This document shows positions 56,544 through 64,000 of a DNA stretch of 64,000 nt, in pieces. Where the stretch lies: assembly GCF_000264945.2 (NCBI RefSeq), contig NZ_CP013070.1:2666001-2730000 (forward strand). Direction: 5' to 3'. Position 1 is the first letter of the stretch. Each line of letters begins with the position of its first letter. Under the pieces are notes generated by a model. It made no database searches. It worked only from the letters and a program-made list of their open reading frames with translations, and was not told the origin of the DNA. The position numbers and the translations under genes are program-made. The stretch comes from Sphingobium indicum B90A. GTDB taxonomy: Bacteria; Pseudomonadota; Alphaproteobacteria; Sphingomonadales; Sphingomonadaceae.

Positions 56544-56861
56544 ATGGCTACCACCCGCATGACTTTCGGTGCCGTTCTTGGCACCATCACCGACACCGCC
56601 GGTATGGTCAGCAAGACCGTCACCACCGTTAGCGGCGGCATCGACATGGCCAGCCGCTTCGTGGAATCTGCTGCCACCGATCAGCGCGACCGTCATGCGA
56701 TCCATCGCAAGACCTTCCGCGACACGCTGCTGCGAGAAGCCCGTATCGACGTGGCTCGTTCAAACCGTGAGGTTCTGGACTTCTGCGCCGACTCCGAGGC
56801 CAATGCCACGCTCTACGCTCAGGCTATCGAATATCTCCCCGACAGCATTTTCGGGGAGTGA
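56544..56861 (+). CDS. Small helical protein of unknown function, island core
   Basis: A 105-residue protein with a GGAGGG ribosome site. The N-terminus is Thr/Val-rich (MATTRMTFGAVLGTITDTAG); a long charged helix follows (DQRDRHAIHRKTFRDTLLRE and REVLDFCADSEANATLYAQA). Small genes of this kind occur in phage-like islands. No function can be assigned. Confidence 0.55.
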   Translation: MATTRMTFGAVLGTITDTAGMVSKTVTTVSGGIDMASRFVESAATDQRDRHAIHRKTFRDTLLREARIDVARSNREVLDFCADSEANATLYAQAIEYLPDSIFGE

Positions 56862-56919
56862 AGTGCCGGACCCAGCCCTCCGGGGCGGGTCCGGTCTGAA
56901 CGTCCGATAGGCAGACTGG

Positions 56920-57312
56920 CTACCAGTCAGTTCGCGGCAGCTTCCGGCTCTTGCTGGAATTTGTCAGCATCCGAAGCATGCGGTCAGCCGCCCTTACCAA
57001 CTTCAATTCAGCTTCCGTTTGTGCCGAGCGATCGCCATGCTTCCATGCGTTGCGATTTCCCTTCGGCGCACCGCAGCTATTCCCACCATGCATCCTGCAT
57101 CGCCGCTTTCCCCTGACGGCCGGGGACCGACATTCGGCCCCTGACCGTGTTCTGGCACCGCAACGAGAGGCATTGGCCAGATTGGCCGGTTGCATGGGGT
57201 TGTCCGTGAGAATGTCCAACTTCTTGGCTCCCGCCCCGCGTCGGGGCATTTGGGGAGTGGCCGAGCCAACTTCCCGACCACTCTCCAGGATTTGCCGCCA
57301 CTGACGACACAT
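56920..57312 (-). CDS. HGGxSTGP-like small basic protein, island core
   Basis: The C-terminal part is the recognisable piece: CGARTRSGAECRSPAVRGKR, RCRMHGGNSCGAPKGNRNA, WKHGDRSAQTEAELK. This is the phage/terminase-linked HGGxSTGP-type motif with Cys/His residues that may bind metal. The start is unclear: ATGs at 57351, 57312, 57249 and 57195 are all in frame; I use 57312. It lies just downstream of the DUF3631 gene on the same strand. Role unknown. Confidence 0.6.
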   Translation of the reverse strand: MCRQWRQILESGREVGSATPQMPRRGAGAKKLDILTDNPMQPANLANASRCGARTRSGAECRSPAVRGKRRCRMHGGNSCGAPKGNRNAWKHGDRSAQTEAELKLVRAADRMLRMLTNSSKSRKLPRTDW

Positions 57313-57361
57313 GGGCAACTTGGCCGAATACCAATGGTTTTCAGGCCTCATCGTCCGTGGC

Positions 57362-58690
57362 TCAGCCGCTTTTGCCGCCACACGCCGCAGGCATGTTATA
57401 CTCCGACACAGTGCCATCCCCGGTTTCATTGGCGTTGGCAGGATCGGTGTCGGATGTTGCGCTTGTTGTGCGTGCTGGTGACACAGGCAGGTAGCGCTTC
57501 CATGCATCATCAAATGCTTCGCGCTTATAGCCCTTGGGCGTCTGACCATTGGGCATACGGATCGTGGACGACCGGATGCCATATTCACGCAGCATCTCGG
57601 CCAGTTTGCGGGCGTCGATCTTCCTGCCTCTCAGGTCGCCCCAAGGCGCTTCGTCGTCGTCCAGCAACCTGTCCAGCAGATCGACGGTGGTGATCCGATC
57701 AGCATTGCCGAAGCAGGCATGAATATCCGCCAACAGTTGAGCGCCCAAAGAAGGACGCTCGCTGGCTTTCGCTGACAGCACGGCATCCGTAGCAGCCATC
57801 CTCACCGCTTCGGGCCATGTACCACCTGCCAGATCGGCCACCGCGAACAGCGGTCCCCACACATCGGCATTCCGGTCGGCAATACAGTCCGGCATGGCCG
57901 GTTGTGCCATTTCCGCCAGACCGGCGATGCTGGCCGCCCATTCGGCCAGTTCGATCCGCAGGGCTTCTGCTTCAAGCTCATGAATACGGGGCTGGAAAGG
58001 TTCGGCCTTTTCGCCAGCCGCCCGCTTCCGCATTCGGATAATGATCGACCGGCTCATGATAGTGTCGGGCAGGTTGCCAAGGCCGCCCATTGCGACCGCC
58101 GCATATGTAGCCAGTTCAACAGGCTGCACCTTGCCGCGTTCCGTATTGCAGCGGCCCACCATGGCACCACGGCGATAGCCTGCATTGACCATTCCCCGCA
58201 GGTCTTCGTTGCCCCTAGCGGCTGGGCCAAAGATCGTGTCGATTTCATCATACAGGATCGTTGGCCGGTTCGCCTGATCGGAGACCTTCCACAGAATGTA
58301 CGCCGCAGACGAGTTTACCGACAGAAGCGGGTTTGGAACCAGCATCGCTGTAATCTCCAACACCCGCGACTTTCCGCTTCCTGGCTCCGGCGACAGCACC
58401 GCAAGGCGGGGCGTCGAAAACCATGCCTCCATCAGATGTGTGTGAGCGATCCACAGGACATGTGAGGTGCTTGCATGGTCCGAGGGGTAGCAGATGAAAC
58501 GGCGTGTAAATGCGTGAATGCGGTTCAGCAGTCCCGCACCATCGACGCTCGCCGCTTCTGCCTGCATCTCATCTGGCGTCATCGGCTGGTCCGGGTTAGA
58601 CAGTGATGCCGGGTTCGCAGCTTTGGCATCTTCCGGGCCGGTTGCTGTTGACGCAGCACCGGCCCCTTCATTGTGGCTGGCATCGTTCAT
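57362..58690 (-). CDS. DUF3631 ATPase of mobile elements
   Basis: A 442-residue P-loop protein. The Walker A is PEPGSGKSR (residues 101-109), and the Walker B-like block is TILYDEIDTIFG. The DUF3631 hallmark SLNRSIIIRMRKR appears as MSRSIIIRMRKRAAGEK. The C-terminal end has a helical domain (DLRGRKIDARKLAEMLREYG). DUF3631 proteins occur in plasmids and integrative elements, probably as primase/helicase-type replication ATPases (inference). The start overlaps the upstream AlpA-like gene by 4 bp (ATGA). The N-terminal 50 residues are Ala/Ser/Asp-rich and unordered. Confidence 0.82.
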   Translation of the reverse strand: MNDASHNEGAGAASTATGPEDAKAANPASLSNPDQPMTPDEMQAEAASVDGAGLLNRIHAFTRRFICYPSDHASTSHVLWIAHTHLMEAWFSTPRLAVLSPEPGSGKSRVLEITAMLVPNPLLSVNSSAAYILWKVSDQANRPTILYDEIDTIFGPAARGNEDLRGMVNAGYRRGAMVGRCNTERGKVQPVELATYAAVAMGGLGNLPDTIMSRSIIIRMRKRAAGEKAEPFQPRIHELEAEALRIELAEWAASIAGLAEMAQPAMPDCIADRNADVWGPLFAVADLAGGTWPEAVRMAATDAVLSAKASERPSLGAQLLADIHACFGNADRITTVDLLDRLLDDDEAPWGDLRGRKIDARKLAEMLREYGIRSSTIRMPNGQTPKGYKREAFDDAWKRYLPVSPARTTSATSDTDPANANETGDGTVSEYNMPAACGGKSG

Positions 58691-58869
58691 GCGGCACCGC
58701 CAGTCAGGCGCTCGATCAGCGCCCGAATGCTGGCCACCTTGACCAGCCGCCTCGTGCCGATTTGCATGGACAGGATTTCGCCCTTGGCGATCATGTCATA
58801 CAGTTTGGTTCGTCCGACCCCCAACATCCTTGCGGCATCGGAGACGGAACACAGATAGGGTTCATTCAT
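58687..58869 (-). CDS. AlpA/excisionase-type DNA-binding protein
   Basis: A 60-residue helix-turn-helix protein (MNEPYLCSVSDAARMLGVGR, TKLYDMIAKGEILSMQIGTR, LVKVASIRALIERL) of the excisionase/MerR-like HTH_17 group. Relatives activate integrase or serve as directionality factors. ATG 58869 is preferred; the frame extends to 58905. It overlaps the DUF3631 gene, forming a coupled pair. Confidence 0.82.
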   Translation of the reverse strand: MNEPYLCSVSDAARMLGVGRTKLYDMIAKGEILSMQIGTRRLVKVASIRALIERLTGGAA

Positions 58870-58936
58870 AGACTTGGTTCCCAGCCCATCAGCTAACGCT
58901 TTCATGCGTCCGCTTTCCGTGGGCAGGGGCGGTTGA

Positions 58937-59608
58937 CTACGAATCCGGGAGCGTGTCGGCTGGTAAGGGCCGGAAACTGGTTTTCAGCCCTTTCATTATC
59001 GCGCTGGCCCGTTTGCGGATTTCACTGTCGGCAGGCGCATCGCCACCGGCCTGAATGAACCAGTCATGGATGATTTCCTCAATCCGCGCCTGCGCCCCTC
59101 GTTCTGAAGGCAGCCCGTCTGGTGTATTGGCTATGGCCGTGACATGGATCAGCGCACCTTCCCAATCCCATGTTGGCGGGCGACCGCCCTTATTCTTTGA
59201 CTCGACAAAGCTGGGGCGATGATTGTCGAGATACCGGATCAGCCTCTGGCGAACAGCATCAAACCGTTCGCCAGCCACTTTGAGCATGGCAGGATGCAGT
59301 GGAACGCCACGCCCCTGCTCCACCACGCCTTGCAGGTCGGAAAGGTAAGCGTCCATCGCCATATCAATCATCGTGAAACTGGCCGGTGCCGTCGATATGC
59401 CTGAGACTCGAGACACAGCATCGGCAAGCAACTGGCTGGCGCTGCTCTCGGCAGCCCGCACCATGTCATTGACCATAAACTCTGGGACGAACTCACGATA
59501 ATCCCCACCCGCATGTATGTGGAGCATCTGCCGTTTGAAGGCGCTCAACGCCTTTGCCGCGAGTGCGTCTAGGTGGAGCTTGATCTTGTCAGCCGCAGTT
59601 GTGTCCAT
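58937..59608 (-). CDS. Unknown protein at the excision end of the island
   Basis: A 223-residue soluble protein, mostly helical (LDALAAKALSAFKRQMLHIH, RAAESSASQLLADAVSRVSG) with a C-terminal segment GGRPPTWDWEGALIHVTAIANTPDGLPS that could be a short DNA- or protein-binding unit. Such proteins often sit beside AlpA in P4-integrase islands. No family name can be assigned. It lies upstream of the AlpA-like gene on the same strand, 67 bp apart. Confidence 0.6.
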   Translation of the reverse strand: MDTTAADKIKLHLDALAAKALSAFKRQMLHIHAGGDYREFVPEFMVNDMVRAAESSASQLLADAVSRVSGISTAPASFTMIDMAMDAYLSDLQGVVEQGRGVPLHPAMLKVAGERFDAVRQRLIRYLDNHRPSFVESKNKGGRPPTWDWEGALIHVTAIANTPDGLPSERGAQARIEEIIHDWFIQAGGDAPADSEIRKRASAIMKGLKTSFRPLPADTLPDS

Positions 59609-59819
59609 GCGGCGCAGTTGGCTATCGTATCGGAATATGTCGAATCCTTTTGATGTGGCAGTGTCTCACACATTCCGGTCGTGTCCAGTATCGAGGGCAT
59701 CAGACACCGCCCGCAAGACTGCCCGCCCGCTACAGCGCTATTTGGGAAGCGCGCGAGCGGGCAGCCTCGCTACCGTCACGAATCTCCGCACCAGTAAAAT
59801 GAAGGGACACTTTGAGAAT

Positions 59820-59841
59820 GTGTGGGGGAAAATGTGGGGGA
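59820..59841 (+). repeat. Integrase arm-site-like direct repeats, right end
   Basis: GTGTGGGGGA (59820-59829) and ATGTGGGGGA (59832-59841) mirror the three GTGGTGGA copies next to the integrase. They lie 57 bp before the attR repeat. No gene is supported in 59609-60107. Confidence 0.5.
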
Positions 59842-59897
59842 TGAATTTTGAGATCATAAAATGATCCCATATATCAACTACATATGAAATGAGTTAG

Positions 59898-60000
59898 ACT
59901 CCCTCCCGCCCCATTTGCCAGTGTTCATAGACAACCGCCGAAATGGGCGGTTTTCTGAGGAAAATCTGGCTTCCTCAGGCCGCCGATGTTCGTTGAAGTT
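59898..60000 (+). repeat. Right attachment-region direct repeat (attR side, diverged)
   Basis: This is an imperfect copy of 49466-49578, with a shortened tRNA-end part (CTCCCTCCCGCCCCATTTG) but conserved CAACCGCCGAAATG and GATGTTCGTTGAAGTT. It marks the right limit of the island. Confidence 0.75.
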
Positions 60001-60107
60001 AGCCATAATGTCCGCGATGTCGGCGCTCTCAGCCGAGCGAATTTCGGGATTTGCCACATGCGCTTCACTCCTCAAGTCGGGTGGTACCATCCCTCTTCCC
60101 GCCCTGC

Positions 60108-60638
60108 TCAGTCCTCGTCCTGCCACCTGCGCAGATCGGTCTGGTCATGATAGGCCATGCGGTCCGGCGTGGTGATGAACTCCATCGTCGTGCCCCACGG
60201 CATGCGGCAATAGCAGACCTTGTTTCCGGGCCCTTTTTCGGTGGCATAGGGGATAGCGCGCGGCGCGGTGAGGGGCGTGCCTCCAGCCTTCTCGAAGCGC
60301 TCGACCGATGCATTGATGTCGTCGGTATAGAGCGCGAAGTGCGTGATGCCGAAATCGCTCGCCCGGATCGGCTGGGCTTGCTGGGGACCGTGCATTTCGA
60401 AGAGCTCGATATCGGGTCCGGTTCCAATCTTGACCATCGCCTGCGCGCGCACAACCGTTCCCGGGAAAGCGCCGACGGCCCGCTCGAACTCGGGCCCCTG
60501 GCGCGGCGGATCCTGCGGTCCGAAGGACTGATAGATCAGTTGGCCGCCGAATGCATCCGCCAGGAACGCTTTTGCGGCTTCGATGTCGGGCACCGTGATG
60601 CCGATATGATTGACGCCGCGAATGACGGGTGCGGTCAT
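60108..60638 (-). CDS. VOC-family (glyoxalase/dioxygenase-fold) protein
   Basis: A 176-residue two-module VOC protein: VNHIGITVPDIEAAKAFLAD, DIELFEMHG, then ITHFALYTDDINASVERFEK and MPWGTTMEFITTPDR, supplying the His/Glu metal ligands. Family members are glyoxalases, ring-opening dioxygenases or epimerases; the substrate is unknown. AAGGAG precedes the start. It is the last gene of a three-gene minus-strand set with a hydrolase and an SDR, suggesting a degradation pathway. Confidence 0.83.
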   Translation of the reverse strand: MTAPVIRGVNHIGITVPDIEAAKAFLADAFGGQLIYQSFGPQDPPRQGPEFERAVGAFPGTVVRAQAMVKIGTGPDIELFEMHGPQQAQPIRASDFGITHFALYTDDINASVERFEKAGGTPLTAPRAIPYATEKGPGNKVCYCRMPWGTTMEFITTPDRMAYHDQTDLRRWQDED

Positions 60639-60702
60639 GACAGTCTCCTTTGCTATTTGTTCGATCTATCGCGAGGCGTCACAAAGGCGCAGTGGCTGAG
60701 TT

Positions 60703-61551
60703 TCACTTGGCCTTGAGGAACGCGATCAGCGCGGCTGCGACTTCATCCGGCCGCTCGTCCGCGACATAGTGGCTGCACCGCGCGATCGAGCCGCCCGTCA
60801 CGTTGGTCGCGAATTCCTTGAGCATCGGCACCATCTGCGCGCCGAAGCGCTGGTCGCCGCCCAGGCCAAGCACCGGCATCTCAAGCGGCTGCTTCTTGTA
60901 CGCGAGCGCGGCCGCATGGTCGGCGGCGAGCGCGCGATACCATTCCATGCCGCCGCGGGTGCGGCCGGGAAGCGCCATCGCCCTGGCGTAGACCTCGATG
61001 TTGGCCGGATCGAAGCTGCTGTGATCGTAGAACCGCTCTGCCATAAAGGTCGAAACATAGTCATATTCACGGCCATGGATCAGGCGCTCAGGCAGATCCC
61101 GATTATTATGGAAGCCGAAGTGCCAGAGCCGTGCGGTCGTCGCCTCCCATCCGGTCCAGCCGGGAAGGGGTACGTCAAGGACCGCCAGATGAGTAACAGC
61201 CTCCCGATAGAGGACGGCCTGCGGCACGGCGACCATTCCGCCGATGTCATGGCCGCACAGGGCGTAGCGTTCATGCCCAAGGGCAACCATGACTTCATGC
61301 GCGTCGCGCGCCATCGTCGCCTTGTCATAGCCGCCCTGCGGGCAGTCGGAAAAGCCCGCGCCGCGCAGATCGATGGCCACTACGCTGAAATGCCCGGCGA
61401 GCAGCGGCATCACATGGCGCCATTCCCACCATGTTTCCGGCCAGCCGTGGAGCAGAAGGATCGGCGGGCCTGAGCCGCCCGTGACGGCGTTGATCCTGAT
61501 GCCGTTCGCCGGCACCAGTTGCTGGGCAAAGCCCTTCAAGGCTGCGATCAT
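60703..61551 (-). CDS. Alpha/beta hydrolase, epoxide hydrolase-like
   Basis: A 282-residue enzyme. The oxyanion motif is LLHGWPETWWEW (HGxP), and the nucleophile elbow is LCGHDIGGMVAV (Asp, as in epoxide hydrolases and dehalogenases). A catalytic His is likely in RCSHYVADERP. The cap domain has aromatic residues (REYDYVSTFMAERFYDHSSF). It probably opens an epoxide or releases halide; the substrate is not evident. GGAAAG precedes ATG 61551. Confidence 0.87.
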   Translation of the reverse strand: MIAALKGFAQQLVPANGIRINAVTGGSGPPILLLHGWPETWWEWRHVMPLLAGHFSVVAIDLRGAGFSDCPQGGYDKATMARDAHEVMVALGHERYALCGHDIGGMVAVPQAVLYREAVTHLAVLDVPLPGWTGWEATTARLWHFGFHNNRDLPERLIHGREYDYVSTFMAERFYDHSSFDPANIEVYARAMALPGRTRGGMEWYRALAADHAAALAYKKQPLEMPVLGLGGDQRFGAQMVPMLKEFATNVTGGSIARCSHYVADERPDEVAAALIAFLKAK

Positions 61552-61601
61552 GATGGCTTTCCAGTCGGATGCTGACGTTCAAACGGAGCGCGTGGCCGGC
61601 G

Positions 61602-62420
61602 CTAATCGTAATCGGTGGCGATCGTGATGGCGCGCCAGGCGTCGATGTCGCTGCGGAAGGCCGCCAGCTTTCGCTCCGCGATGGCGTGCGCGGCCGGGCC
61701 GAGCGGCAGGTGCAGCGGGGCCTCATGGGCGTCGACTGCCTGCAGGATCACCGCGACCGCCTTGTCGGGATCGCCCGCCTGATTGCCGTCGTTCGTTTCG
61801 CGATAGCGCTTGCGCGAACTCGCCGCATATTCCGGCATCTGATTGGCCGCCATGGCGATCGAACGTCCCAGGAAATCGGTGCGAAACGGCCCCGGCTCGA
61901 CGATCAGCACGCGGATGCCAAACGGCTGCAGTTCGCCTGCGAGCGCTTCTGAAATCCCTTCCACGGCAAACTTGGCGGCGTGATAATAGCCTCCGCCGCC
62001 ACGCCCCTCGATGCCTGCGCCGGACGACATGTTGACGATCGTTCCGCCCGAACGCCGCAGGACGGGCAATGCAGCCTTGGTGGTTTCGATCAGACCGAAC
62101 AGGTTGACCTCGAACATCGGGCGATATTCCTCGGACGCGCCTTCCTCGATCGCCCCGAACAGCGCGTAGCCGGCATTGTTCACGAGCACGTCAAACCCGC
62201 CGAAGGTCTCGACCGCCATTGCGACCGCCGCCTTCGCGGCCGCCGCATCTGTCACGTCGAGCGGCAAGGTGATCATGCGACCGCCGAAAGGCTCCGCCAT
62301 CGCCTCGATCGTCTTGACACCGCGGGCCGTCGCGATGACCCGATCGCCGCGCTGCGCCGCCGCAAGCGCGAGCCGCTGGCCAAAGCCGCTTGAGCAGCCT
62401 GTGATGAACCAGGTTTTCAT
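61602..62420 (-). CDS. Short-chain dehydrogenase/reductase
   Basis: A 272-residue classical SDR: ITGCSSGFGQRLALAAAQRG is the cofactor site (Gly-x3-Gly-x-Gly), NNAGYALFGAIEEGAS gives the NNAG strand, a catalytic Ser lies in VNMSSGAGIEGRGGGG, and YHAAKFAVEGIS gives Tyr-x3-Lys. A typical NADP-type fold. GGAGG lies upstream of ATG 62420. The gene is first of the operon, divergent from a LysR gene 102 bp away. Confidence 0.9.
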   Translation of the reverse strand: MKTWFITGCSSGFGQRLALAAAQRGDRVIATARGVKTIEAMAEPFGGRMITLPLDVTDAAAAKAAVAMAVETFGGFDVLVNNAGYALFGAIEEGASEEYRPMFEVNLFGLIETTKAALPVLRRSGGTIVNMSSGAGIEGRGGGGYYHAAKFAVEGISEALAGELQPFGIRVLIVEPGPFRTDFLGRSIAMAANQMPEYAASSRKRYRETNDGNQAGDPDKAVAVILQAVDAHEAPLHLPLGPAAHAIAERKLAAFRSDIDAWRAITIATDYD

Positions 62421-62521
62421 TCCTGAGCACCTCCAAATGATGAAGGGAATCTAGATGTTTATATTTGTTCTTTAACTGCCATAAATGCATTCTCGCTGTT
62501 CAGTTTTGTATGGGTGTTGTG

Positions 62522-63382
62522 ATGGAGTGGAGCGACGTCAGGATATTTCTTGCCATCGTGCGATCCGGCACCTTCGGCGGCGCCGCGCGGTCTCTCCAGA
62601 TAAGCCATCCAACCGTCGGCAGGCGCCTTCGCGCGCTGGAGCAGGCGATCGGTCACGCGCTCTTCCAGCGCACGGCGGACGGTCTTGTCCTGACCGACGA
62701 GGGCCATGGGATCATCCCGCTGGCCGAGCAGATGGAGGAAGGCGCGCTGGCCATGGAGCGTCGGCTCGCGGGGCAGGAGCAGACTCTCAAAGGCAGTCTG
62801 CGAATTTCATCAGCTGACTGGTTCGGGGCTTATGTCCTACCCCCCATATTGGCGGATTTCTCCAAAGCCTATCCCAATGTCGATGTCGAGATCCTGACCG
62901 GCACGCGCCTGTTCAACCTTGCCCAGCGCGAGGCCGACGTCGCATTCCGTATAGTGCCGTTCGACACTGCCGATGTTGTTCAGCGGCGGCTCTTCAGGCT
63001 GGAATATGGCGTCTACATCGCCGAGGAGGCAGCTGATCCCGAATATGGCGACGGCACCGGCTTCCGGTTGATCACCCATGACACTTCCACCGGCCATTTC
63101 CCTGACATCGCATGGCTCATCGAGAGTTTCCCCAATGCGAGGCCGGTCCTGCGATCGAACAACCGCAACGTCCAGGGGCGCATGTGCAGGGAAGGCGTCG
63201 GCATCGCTGTCCTGCCCCGCGTGGTCGGCAATCAGATCCCGGGCATCCGCAGAGTGGACCTGCCGACGACGCCGCCAGCGCGAGACATCTGGATGGGATA
63301 TCACCGGGATCTAAGGCGTCTTGGGCGTCTTCGCGCGTTCATCTCGACCGTATCGGGACATCTCGTGAATGCGGTCGCCTGA
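62522..63382 (+). CDS. LysR-family regulator divergent from the SDR operon
   Basis: A 286-residue regulator with an intact helix-turn-helix (VRIFLAIVRSGTFGGAARSL, then QISHPTVGRRLRALEQAIGH). The effector domain starts LRISSADWFGAYVLPPILAD. ATG 62522 is the family-like start; upstream in-frame codons (GTG, ATG 62510) are possible. Divergent arrangement over a 102-bp gap is the classic LysR-target layout, so it probably controls the SDR/hydrolase/VOC genes. Confidence 0.9.
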   Translation: MEWSDVRIFLAIVRSGTFGGAARSLQISHPTVGRRLRALEQAIGHALFQRTADGLVLTDEGHGIIPLAEQMEEGALAMERRLAGQEQTLKGSLRISSADWFGAYVLPPILADFSKAYPNVDVEILTGTRLFNLAQREADVAFRIVPFDTADVVQRRLFRLEYGVYIAEEAADPEYGDGTGFRLITHDTSTGHFPDIAWLIESFPNARPVLRSNNRNVQGRMCREGVGIAVLPRVVGNQIPGIRRVDLPTTPPARDIWMGYHRDLRRLGRLRAFISTVSGHLVNAVA

Positions 63383-63402
63383 TGGGCGACCCGGCTCGCG
63401 TG

Positions 63403-63984
63403 TCAGGCGGCGGCCGCCTTCGAGCGATGACGCGCGCCGCTGATGGTCAGCGAGACCGCCGAGACGAGGAAGTAGAAGGCGCCGAAGGCGGCGTAGGGCG
63501 CGATGTCGGCGATGCTGACCGGCGCCGCGCCGACGGCCTTGCTGATCATGTGCGCCCCGGCGAGCCCCGACTGGGCGCCGCTCAGGATCATGGCCCATTG
63601 CGCGCCATAGGACTTCCAGCGCTGCGCCCCGGTGAGTAGCTGGAACAGGCCGGAGAGCACCGCCCATATGCCGAAGATCTGGAGGACCGCATGCATGCCG
63701 TGCGGCAGGGTCGCGGCGACGGCCATGGCGGTCGCGACGCTGACGACGAAGTTGAGCATCTGGCTCTTGTTCCTCATCAGGCCGCCACTTCGGCTGGCGT
63801 CGAGATAGTTCGCCAGCGCGTCCCATGCGGGATAGGCGACGAGCATCATCGCGGCCAGCGGCGGCATGGCCTTCGCGACCGTGAAGGCGAGCGCGACCCA
63901 GATCGCGGAGACCGCGAAGCGCAGATAATAATAGGTCTTGAGCCAATCCCGATCCGGGGACTTCGCGTCGGTGATGGTCTTCAT
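63403..63984 (-). CDS. Conserved multi-pass membrane protein
   Basis: A 193-residue protein with about five or six helices (YYYLRFAVSAIWVALAFTVA, MLNFVVSVATAMAVAATLPH, IFGIWAVLSGLFQLLTG, AAFGAFYFLVSAVSLTIS), similar in layout to DUF308/HdeD-like proteins. AAGGAACC precedes the ATG. It ends 20 bp from the LysR stop, convergent. Function unknown. Confidence 0.72.
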   Translation of the reverse strand: MKTITDAKSPDRDWLKTYYYLRFAVSAIWVALAFTVAKAMPPLAAMMLVAYPAWDALANYLDASRSGGLMRNKSQMLNFVVSVATAMAVAATLPHGMHAVLQIFGIWAVLSGLFQLLTGAQRWKSYGAQWAMILSGAQSGLAGAHMISKAVGAAPVSIADIAPYAAFGAFYFLVSAVSLTISGARHRSKAAAA

Positions 63985-64000
63985 GGCATGGTTCCTTCAT

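Larger units (their letters stand above)
49484..60000. mobile_element. tRNA-Ser-integrated genomic island with integrase and restriction-modification cargo
   Basis: About 10.5 kb between the tRNA-Ser 3' end and its imperfect copy. It is lower in GC than the flanks. It holds: integrase next to the tRNA; a methyltransferase-nuclease fusion with a controller gene; a set of small membrane or unknown proteins; and, at the far end, a HGGxSTGP-like protein, a DUF3631 ATPase and an AlpA-like excisionase. No capsid, tail or conjugation genes are visible, so it resembles a phage-satellite-like or P4-integrase-type island. Whether it can still excise is uncertain because the end repeats have diverged. 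Confidence 0.85.

Noticed and set aside
60000..60110. Second tRNA at the right repeat
   Set aside because: Only the T-arm/3' end resemblance is present; no acceptor or anticodon stem can be built.

Overview
The window is chromosomal DNA of a GC-rich alphaproteobacterium, most likely a sphingomonad (Sphingobium/Sphingomonas/Novosphingobium type). The basis is the high GC coding style, three families of intergenic palindromic repeats whose translations read VIPAKAGI.., GLSLSKP.. and RDPGSSPG.., the sigma-54/sigma-28 flagellar promoters, a ZnuD-like TonB receptor and a ScfR-type regulator. This assignment is inference from family knowledge; no 16S gene is present.

Region 1 (1-8.9 kb) is a flagellar block on the + strand: end of flgE, flgF, flgG, flgH, flgI, a short flgJ, flgK, flgL, then motA and motB. 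A near-consensus sigma-54 promoter precedes flgG and a sigma-28-like promoter precedes motA. Palindromic repeats lie inside the N-terminal reading frames of flgH and flgI. Region 2 (9-20.5 kb) holds an OmpR/EnvZ-type two-component pair, an EF-hand protein, argG, a proline/alanine-rich membrane protein, DUF4169, tRNA-Gly, a LysR regulator, a ZnuD-like TonB receptor, and a Nudix-DUF47 protein followed by a Pit phosphate transporter. Region 3 (20.5-25.5 kb) has a 55-residue protein, a ScfR-like regulator, an AT-richer three-gene operon (TIM-barrel-like protein, Xre antitoxin, RES toxin) behind a perfect 17-bp inverted repeat, and a two-domain cold-shock protein.

Region 4 (25.8-32.1 kb) is envelope-related: RNase D, lptC, lptA, a histidine phosphatase, kdsB, kdsD and a nucleotide-sugar epimerase. 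Region 5 (32.4-49.3 kb) holds two FemAB/CelD-like acetyltransferases around a JmjC-like cupin, a DUF962 protein, a class A beta-lactamase, ung, DUF488, a three-gene transglutaminase / ATP-grasp-alpha-E / transglutaminase operon with tight overlaps, a TSUP permease, alanine dehydrogenase and a periplasmic cyclophilin-like protein.

Region 6 (49.4-60.0 kb) is an integrated island in the 3' end of tRNA-Ser(GGA). It is bounded by imperfect direct repeats and has integrase arm-site-like repeats at both ends. It carries an integrase, a fused DNA methyltransferase/Mrr-like nuclease with a C-type controller gene, a divergent DUF2628-like membrane protein, several small membrane or unknown proteins, and a replication/excision-like module (HGGxSTGP-like protein, DUF3631 ATPase, AlpA-like protein). 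Region 7 (60.1-64 kb) is a VOC / epoxide-hydrolase-like / SDR operon divergent from a LysR regulator, then a membrane protein at the window edge.
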